This document shows, piece by piece, positions 33,154 through 41,929 of a stretch of 64,000 bases of DNA (position 1 is its first letter; every line of letters starts with the position of its first letter). Source of the DNA: Methanothrix sp. (GTDB lineage Archaea; Halobacteriota; Methanosarcinia; Methanotrichales; Methanotrichaceae); the NCBI RefSeq assembly GCF_030055635.1, contig NZ_JASFYM010000002.1:31290-95289 (forward strand). Reading direction: 5' to 3'. A program made the translations under genes and the position numbers. Under the pieces are notes generated by a model. The model did not search any database. It saw nothing but the letters and a program-made list of their open reading frames with translations, and was not told where the DNA came from.

Positions 33154-34604
33154 CTACTCCCCTCCTGGTTGCCCTTAATCTCCTTTTTCCTTCCTCTGCT
33201 GTTGCTCACGCGTTCCACGAGCACGCCGGCAGAGAGGAACATTATCAGGGGCAGGATCACATTTGCGATGCCCACTGGTGAGAGTATCGAGTAACTCACG
33301 ATCTTCGGGTTTATCGGTTTGTCACCTATGAGATCCATGCTCGTCCTGCCGTTCTGATCCGGCTCTGAGTATGAGAACCTGTACGCGAATGTCTTGTTAC
33401 TGTAAGATACGTCAAAGCTCGTCTCAAACGAGACCGTCTGTTTCTCAGGCGTCACTGTGATCGGCTTCGAGCCGCGGAGCTTCCACGGGCTGGACGGTGT
33501 GCTGGTGTAGAGGTACACCGTCAGCGGGAACGAGTTCTCATCCTGGCTCTTCACGTCTATGCTGAAGTTGTACCTGCCCCACCAGTAGTAGTTCTCATCC
33601 TCTGCAACCATCCTCGGGCTCTCGACGAGGAGCTTCGGGGTGGGCCTTATCTCAGGGCCATCTGCGATCTTCGTTGAGGTCACATTGATCCCATCGCCCA
33701 CAGTGTAGTAGTAGCGGAATGTCTTCCCTGCATCTTCCTTTCCGAAGAAACCGTACTCGCTGTTCCTGAACCTCACCGTCCCGCTGCCACGTAGCTCCTG
33801 GGTGACGTTCATCCGCTCAGTGCTGTTATCCTCATTCAGTATGTGGAGCGTCACATTCAGAGTATCACCATCGGGATCCATGATATCAGCTACATACTCT
33901 ATCGGATCGCTGTATCTCGGTCTGTACGTGACATTCGTGTAATTCACCTGCGGAGGATTGTTGATCACATCCAGCACAAGCACAGGGAAGAGCTGTGGGG
34001 ATGAGATCGACCAGTTGGATGAGTACATCTTGTACAGGCTATCAGTGTATTTTATCCTGAAGCGGACCTTGCCCACCTCTTTCAGGCTGCGCAGATCTGC
34101 TATCTCTGGGAAGCTCCTGTATGTGTAATTGATACCATCCGTGGAGAAGTATTCATTTACCTGCACGATCTGGGTCTGGCTGCTGACCTTCCTGAAATCC
34201 TCCCCTGGCGCGGCCATCTCGAGGTCTATGTAAATAGGCCGTCTTATCTCAAGCTCGTTCTCATTTGTCACATACGCCTGTATCTCCAAGGGATCGCTCC
34301 TGCGAACCGTTGTGTTTCCCCTGTAGTAGATGAGCACCGCAGGAAGCTTGTACTCTCCGGGAGGCGTGTACTCCTTCCAGAGCAAAGTCTGGAGATACTC
34401 AAACCTCTTCGGATTCTGCTTCTTCCCCTGCTCGAGCGCCTTTATTATCTTCTCCATATCTGTCTGCCTGTGGCTGCTCCCGCCTCCTCCGCCCCCTTCA
34501 GATGGGGTGGGAGGGGGAATGTCTATTACCGGACCTTCCGCAAATGCTGATACCAAAAACATGATGAGAACGATGAAGAGCAGAGCGAATCTCCCGTGTA
34601 TCAT
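33150..34604 (-). CDS. Exported single-span protein with extracellular beta domains and basic cytoplasmic tail
   Basis: 484 residues. Signal peptide (residues 1-22), then a Pro/Gly-rich linker (PPPTPSEG followed by glycines), a helical segment, and several beta-sandwich-like modules (DPLEIQAYVTNENELEIRRP; DPDGDTLNVTLHILNEDN; FSIDVKSQDENSFPLTVYL), rich in N-x-T/S. A membrane helix at about 445-467 is followed by a basic tail (RGRKKEIKG) that faces the cytosol. The topology could link an outside structure to the cytosolic tubulin-like protein. It lies 4 nt after the upstream gene and overlaps the next by 4 nt. Confidence 0.75.
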   Translation of the reverse strand: MIHGRFALLFIVLIMFLVSAFAEGPVIDIPPPTPSEGGGGGGSSHRQTDMEKIIKALEQGKKQNPKRFEYLQTLLWKEYTPPGEYKLPAVLIYYRGNTTVRRSDPLEIQAYVTNENELEIRRPIYIDLEMAAPGEDFRKVSSQTQIVQVNEYFSTDGINYTYRSFPEIADLRSLKEVGKVRFRIKYTDSLYKMYSSNWSISSPQLFPVLVLDVINNPPQVNYTNVTYRPRYSDPIEYVADIMDPDGDTLNVTLHILNEDNSTERMNVTQELRGSGTVRFRNSEYGFFGKEDAGKTFRYYYTVGDGINVTSTKIADGPEIRPTPKLLVESPRMVAEDENYYWWGRYNFSIDVKSQDENSFPLTVYLYTSTPSSPWKLRGSKPITVTPEKQTVSFETSFDVSYSNKTFAYRFSYSEPDQNGRTSMDLIGDKPINPKIVSYSILSPVGIANVILPLIMFLSAGVLVERVSNSRGRKKEIKGNQEGSR

Positions 34605-34608
34605 TAAC

Positions 34609-36222
34609 CTATCTCCTCACGTCGAACTGGACGCTTTTATACCAGGGGAGGTTGTTCCACGATAGCTCAGTCCAATTACCTGGTGTGTTGTAATTATGGA
34701 GGAGCCCTGAGCGTATCCAAGTTTTTCCGTCATGTGTGTAGACTAGCTCGACGTCAATCGGCCTCAGAGCTTTGACCCAGACTTTGTAGTTGAATCTGTC
34801 CGTGTTGCCTATCTTGCTATATGTCATGTCTTTAAAGCCAACATCGAACTCAGGCCCGAGAAACTCACCGAGCACATTGTTGTCGAGAACGAACCTGTAC
34901 ATGGCTGTTCCAAGGAGACTTGCATCATTGACATCGAATGTGACGTTCCTCCACACAAGTGTGCTGTTGGAGCCCGTGTATGTCACCATCCCCCTGGAGA
35001 CCCAGAGGTCAGATTCCGGAGGCTTTATCTGAAGCTCCAGATCGCATCTCGGTTTAGTGGTCTCGATCTCTGCTGTGTAGGTGTATGATGTGTAGGCGCT
35101 GCCCCTCTCTGGCGATACAGTCGTGTTCTTCACCCACACCACAACCAAATCAGGACCCGCGTAGTATCTTCCGATCATGTCCTTTGTTGTGGCGAAGGGG
35201 GACTCTGCATCGATGTAGTGGAAACCGTAGTAGTGCTGAGACGATCCATATGCTTCAGGCGTCGCTGTAACACGCACATCATCCCACTCCAGCCTCTCCC
35301 AGGTGGAGACGTTCCTGTACGTCCGCCTTCCCGCTGAAACGAAGCTCTTCGATCCGACATCCCACACATTCAGCGAGACCTCTATCTCCTTGGATGAGTT
35401 GACCTCGAGAGCGTACCTGAACGGGGTGTCAGAGAGCCCTCTATCCGGAGAGAGGCTCGCGTTTCTGAACTCGACCGAGACAGGCCAGAAGGGGCCGTCG
35501 AAGGTCTTCTCCTTTCTCCCCACAAATCTGTAGTAGGCAGAGCTGAAGTCGAAGTCCAGGGACACGTTCTGCCATCTCAGCACCCTCCAGCTCCCAGGTG
35601 TGGTGTACTCCTGTGTTCCCACGGGCGTCCAGGGACCGTTCTTCGATGGAGCGACCTCAAGCGTTATGTTGTCAGGTGCCGTGGAGAAGACGCTCACCTC
35701 GTATGTGTAGAGGTCCTCCCTGGTGCCCTTTCGTGGGGTCACAGAGGCGTCCCTGAACTCCTCGAAGACCTTCACCAGCGTCGGATGGCCGGTGTAGTCC
35801 TCCCTGACCACCGGCTTCTCAAAGGGGTCAAGCGATGTGACTGTTGCCTTGTACCATGTCCTGTCCCATATGCTCGTGTCGTTTTTGTCCGATAACCATC
35901 TCCCGAAATCGCCCTTTCTGAGATCCGGAGACTGGAAGTTGACCTCGAATCTGAGCACGCCCGTGGCACCTGGATTCAGATTCAGCTTCTCCGTGAAGCT
36001 CTTCGAGATCGAGGTATCAGATGAATCCGGACCGACCGTGAGCTCCACGGTGTACATCATCGAGTTCTTCGCGCCGGAGAGCTCCACAACGTAGACCAGG
36101 CTCTTGCCGACATCCAGAGGCTCTCTGGGCGTGCCCTCCTGAGAGAAGTAGATCGATGCATCTATTCCACGGGAAGATGTGATGGCAAACACAAGCAGTA
36201 TGAGACACAGCAATCTTCTCAA
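34609..36222 (-). CDS. Secreted protein with four tandem beta-sandwich repeats
   Basis: 537 residues with a signal peptide (residues 1-19) and no C-terminal membrane helix. After an N-terminal domain (20-150) come four related units at about 155-252, 253-365, 366-461 and 462-537. Each has a start like VTPRKG or LSPDRG, a middle with Y.YEV or Y.AEI, and an end like W..L.W.NV. These resemble extracellular adhesion modules. It is the first gene of the four-gene tubulin-like operon; a TTTAAA box lies at about 36330. No enzyme motif is seen. Confidence 0.75.
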   Translation of the reverse strand: MRRLLCLILLVFAITSSRGIDASIYFSQEGTPREPLDVGKSLVYVVELSGAKNSMMYTVELTVGPDSSDTSISKSFTEKLNLNPGATGVLRFEVNFQSPDLRKGDFGRWLSDKNDTSIWDRTWYKATVTSLDPFEKPVVREDYTGHPTLVKVFEEFRDASVTPRKGTREDLYTYEVSVFSTAPDNITLEVAPSKNGPWTPVGTQEYTTPGSWRVLRWQNVSLDFDFSSAYYRFVGRKEKTFDGPFWPVSVEFRNASLSPDRGLSDTPFRYALEVNSSKEIEVSLNVWDVGSKSFVSAGRRTYRNVSTWERLEWDDVRVTATPEAYGSSQHYYGFHYIDAESPFATTKDMIGRYYAGPDLVVVWVKNTTVSPERGSAYTSYTYTAEIETTKPRCDLELQIKPPESDLWVSRGMVTYTGSNSTLVWRNVTFDVNDASLLGTAMYRFVLDNNVLGEFLGPEFDVGFKDMTYSKIGNTDRFNYKVWVKALRPIDVELVYTHDGKTWIRSGLLHNYNTPGNWTELSWNNLPWYKSVQFDVRR

Positions 36223-36480
36223 TCACCTAACCCCCATGCCCACACACTCACCCGACCGCTATGATTCGCATCTGCACTCGCTGCCCCTATCCGAGGGCCT
36301 GCTCTCACATCCCTTACACGATAATAACATTTAAAGCCTTCTGCAGGTGATGGATCGCGATTGTCACTCTCATGTATTCAGAAACCCATGCAGGCGTGAA
36401 TATCAGGAGAAACAAATAAAAACCGCGCCAAGCAATCCATTGCGGTACAAGTGATTCTGTAGCGCCTATAGAATAAAACT

Positions 36481-36499
36481 GCCGGGAATCGATCCCGGC
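36481..36499 (-). terminator. Terminator-like hairpin after the VWA gene
   Basis: GCCGGGA and TCCCGGC pair around a five-base loop directly behind the stop codon of the VWA gene. On the minus strand the hairpin is followed by AGTTTTATTC. It would separate the VWA transcript from the downstream four-gene operon. Confidence 0.55.
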
Positions 36500-36500
36500 C

Positions 36501-38846
36501 TCAGGAACGTCTCGTGTACAGATATATCGCCATCAGGGAGAGCACACCCAGCAGCACCTCGAATCCGGGCTGTGTCCTCTTACCCGCCGGTGCCTCTGGT
36601 GTCTCGCTCGCCTCTCTGCTCTGCTGCGTCTGTTCAGCCACTGCTGACGTCTTGCATGGCGCTCCGCAGGTTATCCACATTCTGCCCTCTGCAAGTGGCA
36701 GCTCGTAGTGCTGCCTCCGCGGTGCTGCGCATGATAGCGCCGGCCAGTCGAAGTCCACTCTGGAGTAAGGCGTGCTGGAGCTGATGTTGCCGCCGAATCC
36801 GGATCTCCTCTCCGCGACATCCACAGGCAGCTTCATCTGTACCGATGTGTCGATCGTGGCGCTCCACCGCTCTCCGGTGTTCAGGGTCCCGATGTTCCAT
36901 CTGAGCGTCGTCGAGCCATCTCTGTTATGGGTAACCGCAGATGGCACTGGATCGGCGCCGGTGTACCTGAGATACGGGTAAAGCGTCTCGGTGAGTGTGA
37001 CGTTGTTGACCCACGGCCCCTGTGCGCATCCACCCATCCTCTCCAGCACCGTAGATAGTAGGTTCCCGGCGGTGAGGCTCTCCGGCGCCGCTGTGCCACG
37101 CTGCAGGGGATCGCCGTACATCGCAATCTCAGTCAGGTCCTTCAGCTCCAGAGGATAACCGTTCAGATCTGTGCCGATGTAGAACGGGAAGATGCCCTCG
37201 AACCCTCCGCGGATCAGTGTGCTGTTCCTTGGGATCGTATAAAGCACGCTGGATTTCGAAATCCCCTTGAACTCGCTGCGGCATGTTATGAATATTATGA
37301 ACCGCCGGCTGTCACAGCTCAGCGGATCGTCCGCCTGCGAATTTATGCGGCTGTGCATGATACGCATCGCTTTCTGCAGCCCTGCCTCGTAGAACGTAAG
37401 ATCCGTCTCCTTGCATGTGCGTTCGTTGTACTCCTGGATCGTCGCCGCTATTCTTGGATCTCCGATCGTGAGCCACTGCGGGTCAAGTGTTGTAATCCTG
37501 TCGTAATCATCAGTAACATTCAGGTCGTCCCAGCTCACGATGGCGATCCTCGCATTCCTGAGCTCAGGAGTGCTCGCTGCCGCATTGAGCATCTCATAAA
37601 GCGCATCCTGCATGATCTCGAAGTTCGCTCTGCCGCTGCTATCGCGATCCCTCATGCTACCGGATTTGTCTATGGCAAAAAGGATATCCGCGTTGCATGA
37701 TCTCTCTGGTGTATCAAGCGTTATCCTCAGCCTCGGGCAGTCAGGGCAGGGTGCATTTCCGTTCGGCAGGACTTCTTTGCTCACGCTCAGCACGCTGATG
37801 TTCTGTACCACAGATGCATTGCTTCCGCCGATGCCGCTGCCCTCCAGGCTGAACGATCCGGGCGGGCTGACCCTCAGGGTCGCGGGAGGAATTGCAACCG
37901 CTGAGCGTGTGTTGTCGCATTCGGTGTAGCTGACCGCTGTATCGGGAGCTGTGCCGAGGACGAACGTGCCGGGATCCGGCGAGCTCACATCAAATGAGAG
38001 GGTCCTGCTCTGGTTTGCCAGAACCGTCCCGATCTGCCAGGTCAGAACAGTCAAGTCACCCTCCTTCCTCAGGGATGCCACAGGCTGTGTTCCAGTGTAC
38101 GGGGAGAGATTCACACTCAGGGACGATGGCAGCACATAGCTTACAATCACATCCCTCGCCGCGATGCCGGTGATGCTGCTCCTGATCCTCTGGTATATTC
38201 CGGCCAGAGCGCTCGCATCGGGTGCGCTGTAGAACTCCCCACCGGTGCTGTGTGCGATCTCCGTGAGGTTTCTCGCATCAGCATCAGGACCGAGAGCTAT
38301 GGTGAAGACCATGATCCCCTTCGCTCTGGCCTCATCCACAGGAGATCCCGGAATGCCGGGAGGTGTGTAATGGCCACCATCTGTGCTGATGCCATCTGTG
38401 AGAAGCACTATCACCTTTGATCCGCTGCTCTCCGAGAGCAGATCGATCGCAGACTCCAGGCCTGTATCCAGAGATGTATATCCATCAGCACCGATGCTCT
38501 CTATCGACGATTCGATATCTCTGAGGTTGTTCGTGAGCGGCCAGGATACTGCTGATGTGTTCCAGCTGACTACACCGACCCTGTCCATGCTCAGATCCAG
38601 GCCTGAGACGAACTCCCTGGCAGCAGATTTTCTCAGATCATGAGGATCGCTTGTCGTCATGCTGCCAGAGCTGTCTATCGAGAGAACAACATCTATCGGA
38701 CTGGCGCAGGGCGCCTCCCCTCCTTTGAGGGTTATGCTCACAGTGGTGGTCTCAGAGGGGGAAATGACATTCCTGCTCAGATGCTGTTCAGCATTCACCG
38801 CTGAACCCAATGCCCCGTCAGTCAGGACTAAAACAAGGATCACCAA
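36501..38846 (-). CDS. Large surface protein with two VWA domains and a PGF-CTERM-like anchor
   Basis: 781 residues from the TTG at 38846. VWA domain 1 (about 49-225) has a full MIDAS set: DSSGS at 58-62, Thr125, and Asp152 in LLTDG. VWA domain 2 starts near 386 with DKSGS (394-398), but the later Asp position reads TCRSEF, so metal binding may be weakened. Beta-sandwich modules follow each domain. The C-terminus is QPGFEVLLG, a membrane helix and RRS, which matches the archaeosortase PGF-CTERM pattern. The frame extends upstream to an ideal signal-peptide n-region (IIRRKVVL) behind AGGAGGT, where the start would be ATC at 38864 or 38867. It lies 278 bp upstream of the tubulin-like operon. 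Confidence 0.85.
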   Translation of the reverse strand: MVILVLVLTDGALGSAVNAEQHLSRNVISPSETTTVSITLKGGEAPCASPIDVVLSIDSSGSMTTSDPHDLRKSAAREFVSGLDLSMDRVGVVSWNTSAVSWPLTNNLRDIESSIESIGADGYTSLDTGLESAIDLLSESSGSKVIVLLTDGISTDGGHYTPPGIPGSPVDEARAKGIMVFTIALGPDADARNLTEIAHSTGGEFYSAPDASALAGIYQRIRSSITGIAARDVIVSYVLPSSLSVNLSPYTGTQPVASLRKEGDLTVLTWQIGTVLANQSRTLSFDVSSPDPGTFVLGTAPDTAVSYTECDNTRSAVAIPPATLRVSPPGSFSLEGSGIGGSNASVVQNISVLSVSKEVLPNGNAPCPDCPRLRITLDTPERSCNADILFAIDKSGSMRDRDSSGRANFEIMQDALYEMLNAAASTPELRNARIAIVSWDDLNVTDDYDRITTLDPQWLTIGDPRIAATIQEYNERTCKETDLTFYEAGLQKAMRIMHSRINSQADDPLSCDSRRFIIFITCRSEFKGISKSSVLYTIPRNSTLIRGGFEGIFPFYIGTDLNGYPLELKDLTEIAMYGDPLQRGTAAPESLTAGNLLSTVLERMGGCAQGPWVNNVTLTETLYPYLRYTGADPVPSAVTHNRDGSTTLRWNIGTLNTGERWSATIDTSVQMKLPVDVAERRSGFGGNISSSTPYSRVDFDWPALSCAAPRRQHYELPLAEGRMWITCGAPCKTSAVAEQTQQSREASETPEAPAGKRTQPGFEVLLGVLSLMAIYLYTRRS

Positions 38847-39010
38847 AACGACCTTCCGTCTGATGATTTTACCTCCTACATCTCAACTGTATGCAAAAAT
38901 ATCATCTCAAACTATTTTATCCTATCCACACTCTAAAAATATCTTTTTATATATTCACATCAGTATCTCTGCCAACATCCTTTTATCCTACCCTTTACGT
39001 CCTCAGGCTC

Positions 39011-39361
39011 ATGAATGGATGCAGGAGATTTGCAGCTGCGCTGCTTCTCATCCTCTCGCTACAGTGCGCCATGGCAGAGATCCAGGGAAACGTGAGCTCT
39101 GGGGATAGATTCCAGAGCGTCAGCGGGGATTTTGGCAGGGCATGGCTGATGAGCAACGTAAACACGACAAGCAATGTGACCCTGAGCAATGACCTCTGGA
39201 GCTGGGGTGGTGTGCCAAGGGGATGGAAGATCGTCAACGGCGTGCTCGTGAGGGACATGAACTCGACTCAGATGCAGATCGGCTCAGACTGGCTGGGGAG
39301 CACATCAGACAGCCTGTACACGATGGCGTACAACGAAAGCAGCTGGGTCCCACCATTCTGA
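39011..39361 (+). CDS. Small secreted protein, unknown family
   Basis: 116 residues from the ATG at 39011. The n-region MNGCRRF and hydrophobic core AALLLILSLQCAMA form a signal peptide. The mature 90 residues are rich in Ser, Asn and Trp (NTTSNVTLSNDLWSWGGVPRGWK) with two N-glycosylation sites and no Cys. I recognise no family. It is divergent from the VWA gene, sharing an AT-rich intergenic region (TTTTTATATATT near 38945), and lies 17 nt before the SemiSWEET gene. Confidence 0.6.
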   Translation: MNGCRRFAAALLLILSLQCAMAEIQGNVSSGDRFQSVSGDFGRAWLMSNVNTTSNVTLSNDLWSWGGVPRGWKIVNGVLVRDMNSTQMQIGSDWLGSTSDSLYTMAYNESSWVPPF

Positions 39362-39378
39362 CATCAGAGGCTGGTTTG

Positions 39379-39663
39379 ATGGAATCATGGGATCTGGTTG
39401 GCATCGCAGCGGGATCCCTCACGATGTTCGGTTTTTACCCTCAGATAATCAAGATGTACAGGACCAAGCTCGTCGGAGATCTGAGCCTGCCGATGCTTCT
39501 GCAGTACACAACAGGCATCTTCCTGTGGCTGCTCTATGGGATATATCTTAAGAACAGCATCCTCATAGTATCAAATGCAGTGTCGCTGGCAAGCTTTTTA
39601 TGCGGAATTGCGCTATATTTAAAATATAATAATAAGAGTCGTGGGATGCCGGGAAAGAGATGA
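39379..39663 (+). CDS. SemiSWEET-like / PQ-loop membrane protein
   Basis: 94 residues with three membrane helices, the size of a SemiSWEET half-transporter. The PQ motif reads FGFYPQIIKMYRTK in helix 1, with WLLYGIYLKN in helix 2 and NAVSLASFLCGIALYLKY in helix 3. Relatives dimerise and carry sugars. Whether this one transports sugar in a methanogen is unknown. The ATG at 39379 is chosen by alignment to the family's start. Confidence 0.85.
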   Translation: MESWDLVGIAAGSLTMFGFYPQIIKMYRTKLVGDLSLPMLLQYTTGIFLWLLYGIYLKNSILIVSNAVSLASFLCGIALYLKYNNKSRGMPGKR

Positions 39664-39733
39664 TCGTGTCCTGGAAGCGCTCTCAGCAATCCACGGTGCA
39701 GCTTTTCTGCCTCCATCACGCGGACGATGTGTA

Positions 39734-39766
39734 CTCGAATAGCTGAACGATTCAGCTCTATTCGAG
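39734..39766. repeat. Strong hairpin between the SemiSWEET-like gene and trpB
   Basis: CTCGAATAGCTGAA (39734-39747) pairs with TTCAGCTCTATTCGAG (39751-39766) around a CGA loop with a two-base bulge. No T-run follows on the plus strand, so it may be a processing or regulatory structure rather than a simple terminator. The rest of 39664-39900 holds only a short inverted motif AGTCC/GGACT near 39788. Confidence 0.5.
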
Positions 39767-39902
39767 AGCCATGAACAAGATATCCATGAGTCCGGCTGGA
39801 CTGGTGATGCGGATTTCAATGATGCAAGTACAAAACCCAAGCGAACGATCTGGCGCTGTTATTCATGCTCGTCCTCAAAGTCACCCTTCGTCTGCCGGCA
39901 GT

Positions 39903-39939
39903 TTTAAATATAATGTACTATTAAGTTCAACAATGTACT
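39903..39939 (+). promoter_or_regulatory. trp promoter with paired TRP-box-like operator
   Basis: TTTAAATA (39903-39910) is the TATA box. AATGTACT occurs at 39912-39919 and again at 39932-39939, exactly 20 bp apart, between TATA box and likely start site. The TGTAC core resembles the TRP box (TGTACA) bound by TrpY in Methanothermobacter. Repression by tryptophan is inferred. Confidence 0.55.
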
Positions 39940-39969
39940 TTGTTATACATCAAACTGGTGGCGTGATTT

Positions 39970-41154
39970 ATGGGTGAGATATCCTGCGAGGTCAGGTTCG
40001 GCAGATACGGTGGCAGGTTCGTTCCCGAGACTCTTGTGCAGCCGCTCGCCGAGCTTGCAGAGGCGTTCGAGAGGCTCCGGGCGGATCCGGGGTTTCTGGG
40101 GGAGCTCTCGGGGCTCATGAGAAATTTCGCCGGCAGACCGACTCCTCTCTACAGAGCTGAGAATCTCAGCAGAGCTCTTGGAAGGACTGTGTACCTGAAA
40201 AGGGAGGACCTGCTCCACGGCGGGGCGCACAAGATCAACAACACCCTCGGGCAGGGCCTTCTGGCTAAATACATGAAGAAGAAAAGACTGATCGCCGAGA
40301 CTGGCGCCGGCCAGCACGGAGTCGCCACAGCGATCGTGGGCGCCCTTCTGGGATTTGAGACGGAGATATACATGGGCGAGGTGGATATCGAGCGGCAGCG
40401 CATGAATGTCTTCAGGATGGAGCTTCTGGGCGCCAGGGTGATACCTGTGAGATCCGGCTCTAGAACGCTGAAGGATGCAATAAACGAGGCGCTCAGGGAC
40501 TGGGCTGCCAGCTACGAGAGCACGCACTATCTGCTCGGAACCGTCGCCGGTCCTCACCCGTATCCATCGATGGTGCGGGAGTTCCAGAGGGTCATAGGTG
40601 ATGAGACTAGATCGCAGATCCTCGCAGAGGAGAAGCGGCTTCCGGACTCGATCGTCGCATGCGTCGGCGGAGGATCGAATGCGATGGGAATATTCACGCC
40701 GTTTCTGATGGATGACGTGCGGCTCATTGCAGTCGAGGCTGGTGGGAAAGGCCCCTCCGTGGGGGCTCGGAGCGCGGAGCACGGGGCATCGCTCGGACTG
40801 GGGGAGCCAGGGGTGCTTCACGGGGCCATGACAAAGGTGCTGCAGGATCCCTACGGCCAGATTCTGGAGTCGTACTCGATAGCTGCGGGCCTGGACTATC
40901 CGGGGGTGGGGCCTGAGCTCGCTCATCTTGCGGAGACGGGAAGGGTCAAGACGGTGATGGCATGCGATGAAACCGCGATCGTGGGGTTCAAAACTCTATC
41001 AAAGCTGGAGGGCATAATACCGGCTCTCGAATCTGCCCATGCTGTCGGATATGCGATAGAGCACCCTGAGATGCTGGGGGAGCTGAGCGTGATAAACATC
41101 TCCGGCAGAGGCGACAAGGATCTCCACACGGTGATGGCATATGAATCTGTCTGA
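39970..41154 (+). CDS. trpB: Tryptophan synthase beta subunit
   Basis: 394 residues, the standard TrpB1 length. The PLP lysine is Lys88 in [12 protein letters not shown], and the phosphate loop is [21 protein letters not shown] and [12 protein letters not shown] are N-terminal signatures. It joins indole and serine to make tryptophan, in a complex with TrpA. The ATG has GGTGGCG a few bases ahead. It overlaps trpA by 14 nt. Confidence 0.98.
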   Translation: MGEISCEVRFGRYGGRFVPETLVQPLAELAEAFERLRADPGFLGELSGLMRNFAGRPTPLYRAENLSRALGRTVYLKREDLLHGGAHKINNTLGQGLLAKYMKKKRLIAETGAGQHGVATAIVGALLGFETEIYMGEVDIERQRMNVFRMELLGARVIPVRSGSRTLKDAINEALRDWAASYESTHYLLGTVAGPHPYPSMVREFQRVIGDETRSQILAEEKRLPDSIVACVGGGSNAMGIFTPFLMDDVRLIAVEAGGKGPSVGARSAEHGASLGLGEPGVLHGAMTKVLQDPYGQILESYSIAAGLDYPGVGPELAHLAETGRVKTVMACDETAIVGFKTLSKLEGIIPALESAHAVGYAIEHPEMLGELSVINISGRGDKDLHTVMAYESV

Positions 41155-41929
41155 TACGTTCAGGAGATGCAAACCCCTCATAGTCTACATCTGCTCTGGA
41201 GATCCGTCGCCGGATCAGACCGTGGAGATCGCAGAGAGAATAATACGCGCAGGTGCCGATGTGCTTGAGCTCGGCCTCCCTCACTCGGATCCGATCGCTG
41301 ACGGTCCGGTGATACAGGCTGCATCCCAGAGGGCAATAGCATCTGGCATGAACACAGACCTGTACTTCGATACCGCATCAAGAATTGAGGGCGTGCCAAA
41401 GGTATTCATGGGATACTACAACATGGTTTACCGGCGTGGCCTTGAGAGGTTTGTGTCTGACTGCAGGGCCTCCGGGATATGCGGGATGATTGTGCCAGAT
41501 CTGCCGATGGAGGAATCGGGTCCCCTCAGAGAGGTGGCGAGCCGCCATGGCATAGATCTCATAAACATGATAGCTCCGAACACCCCTGATGAACGCATCC
41601 GTGAGATCGTCTCTCTGAGCTCAGGTTTTGTGTACCTCGTCGCCAGGGCAGGGGTCACAGGCGCGCGCGCCGATCTCCAGGAGTCGACAAAGCATCTGAT
41701 TGACAGGGTTCCTCCCGTCATTCCAAGAGCCGTTGGCTTTGGGGTCTCGAGGCCGGAGCATGCCGCTGAGCTCATCCGCGCCGGCGCAGACGGCGTCATA
41801 GTCGGATCCGCGTGTGTTGATCTTATCGGGAGAAACGAGCTCGATCAGCTCGAGGATCTCATAAGACGGATGAAAAGAGCGATGACCGAGGCAAGAGTTA
41901 AGTCCACTCCCGCCATTCAACGTTCATGA
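41141..41929 (+). CDS. trpA: Tryptophan synthase alpha subunit
   Basis: 262 residues, a TIM barrel. The catalytic Glu lies in [17 protein letters not shown], which also has the conserved Asp. [13 protein letters not shown] and [14 protein letters not shown] are family motifs, and [26 protein letters not shown] binds the phosphate. It splits indole-glycerol phosphate to indole and passes it to TrpB. The gene order is trpB-trpA, with no other trp genes here. Confidence 0.97.
   Translation: MNLSDTFRRCKPLIVYICSGDPSPDQTVEIAERIIRAGADVLELGLPHSDPIADGPVIQAASQRAIASGMNTDLYFDTASRIEGVPKVFMGYYNMVYRRGLERFVSDCRASGICGMIVPDLPMEESGPLREVASRHGIDLINMIAPNTPDERIREIVSLSSGFVYLVARAGVTGARADLQESTKHLIDRVPPVIPRAVGFGVSRPEHAAELIRAGADGVIVGSACVDLIGRNELDQLEDLIRRMKRAMTEARVKSTPAIQRS

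Noticed and set aside
36501-38846. Interpreting the VWA protein as a magnesium-chelatase or BatA-type aerotolerance protein
   Set aside because: No AAA/MoxR partner is adjacent, and the signal peptide and C-terminal sorting signal mark it as a surface protein.
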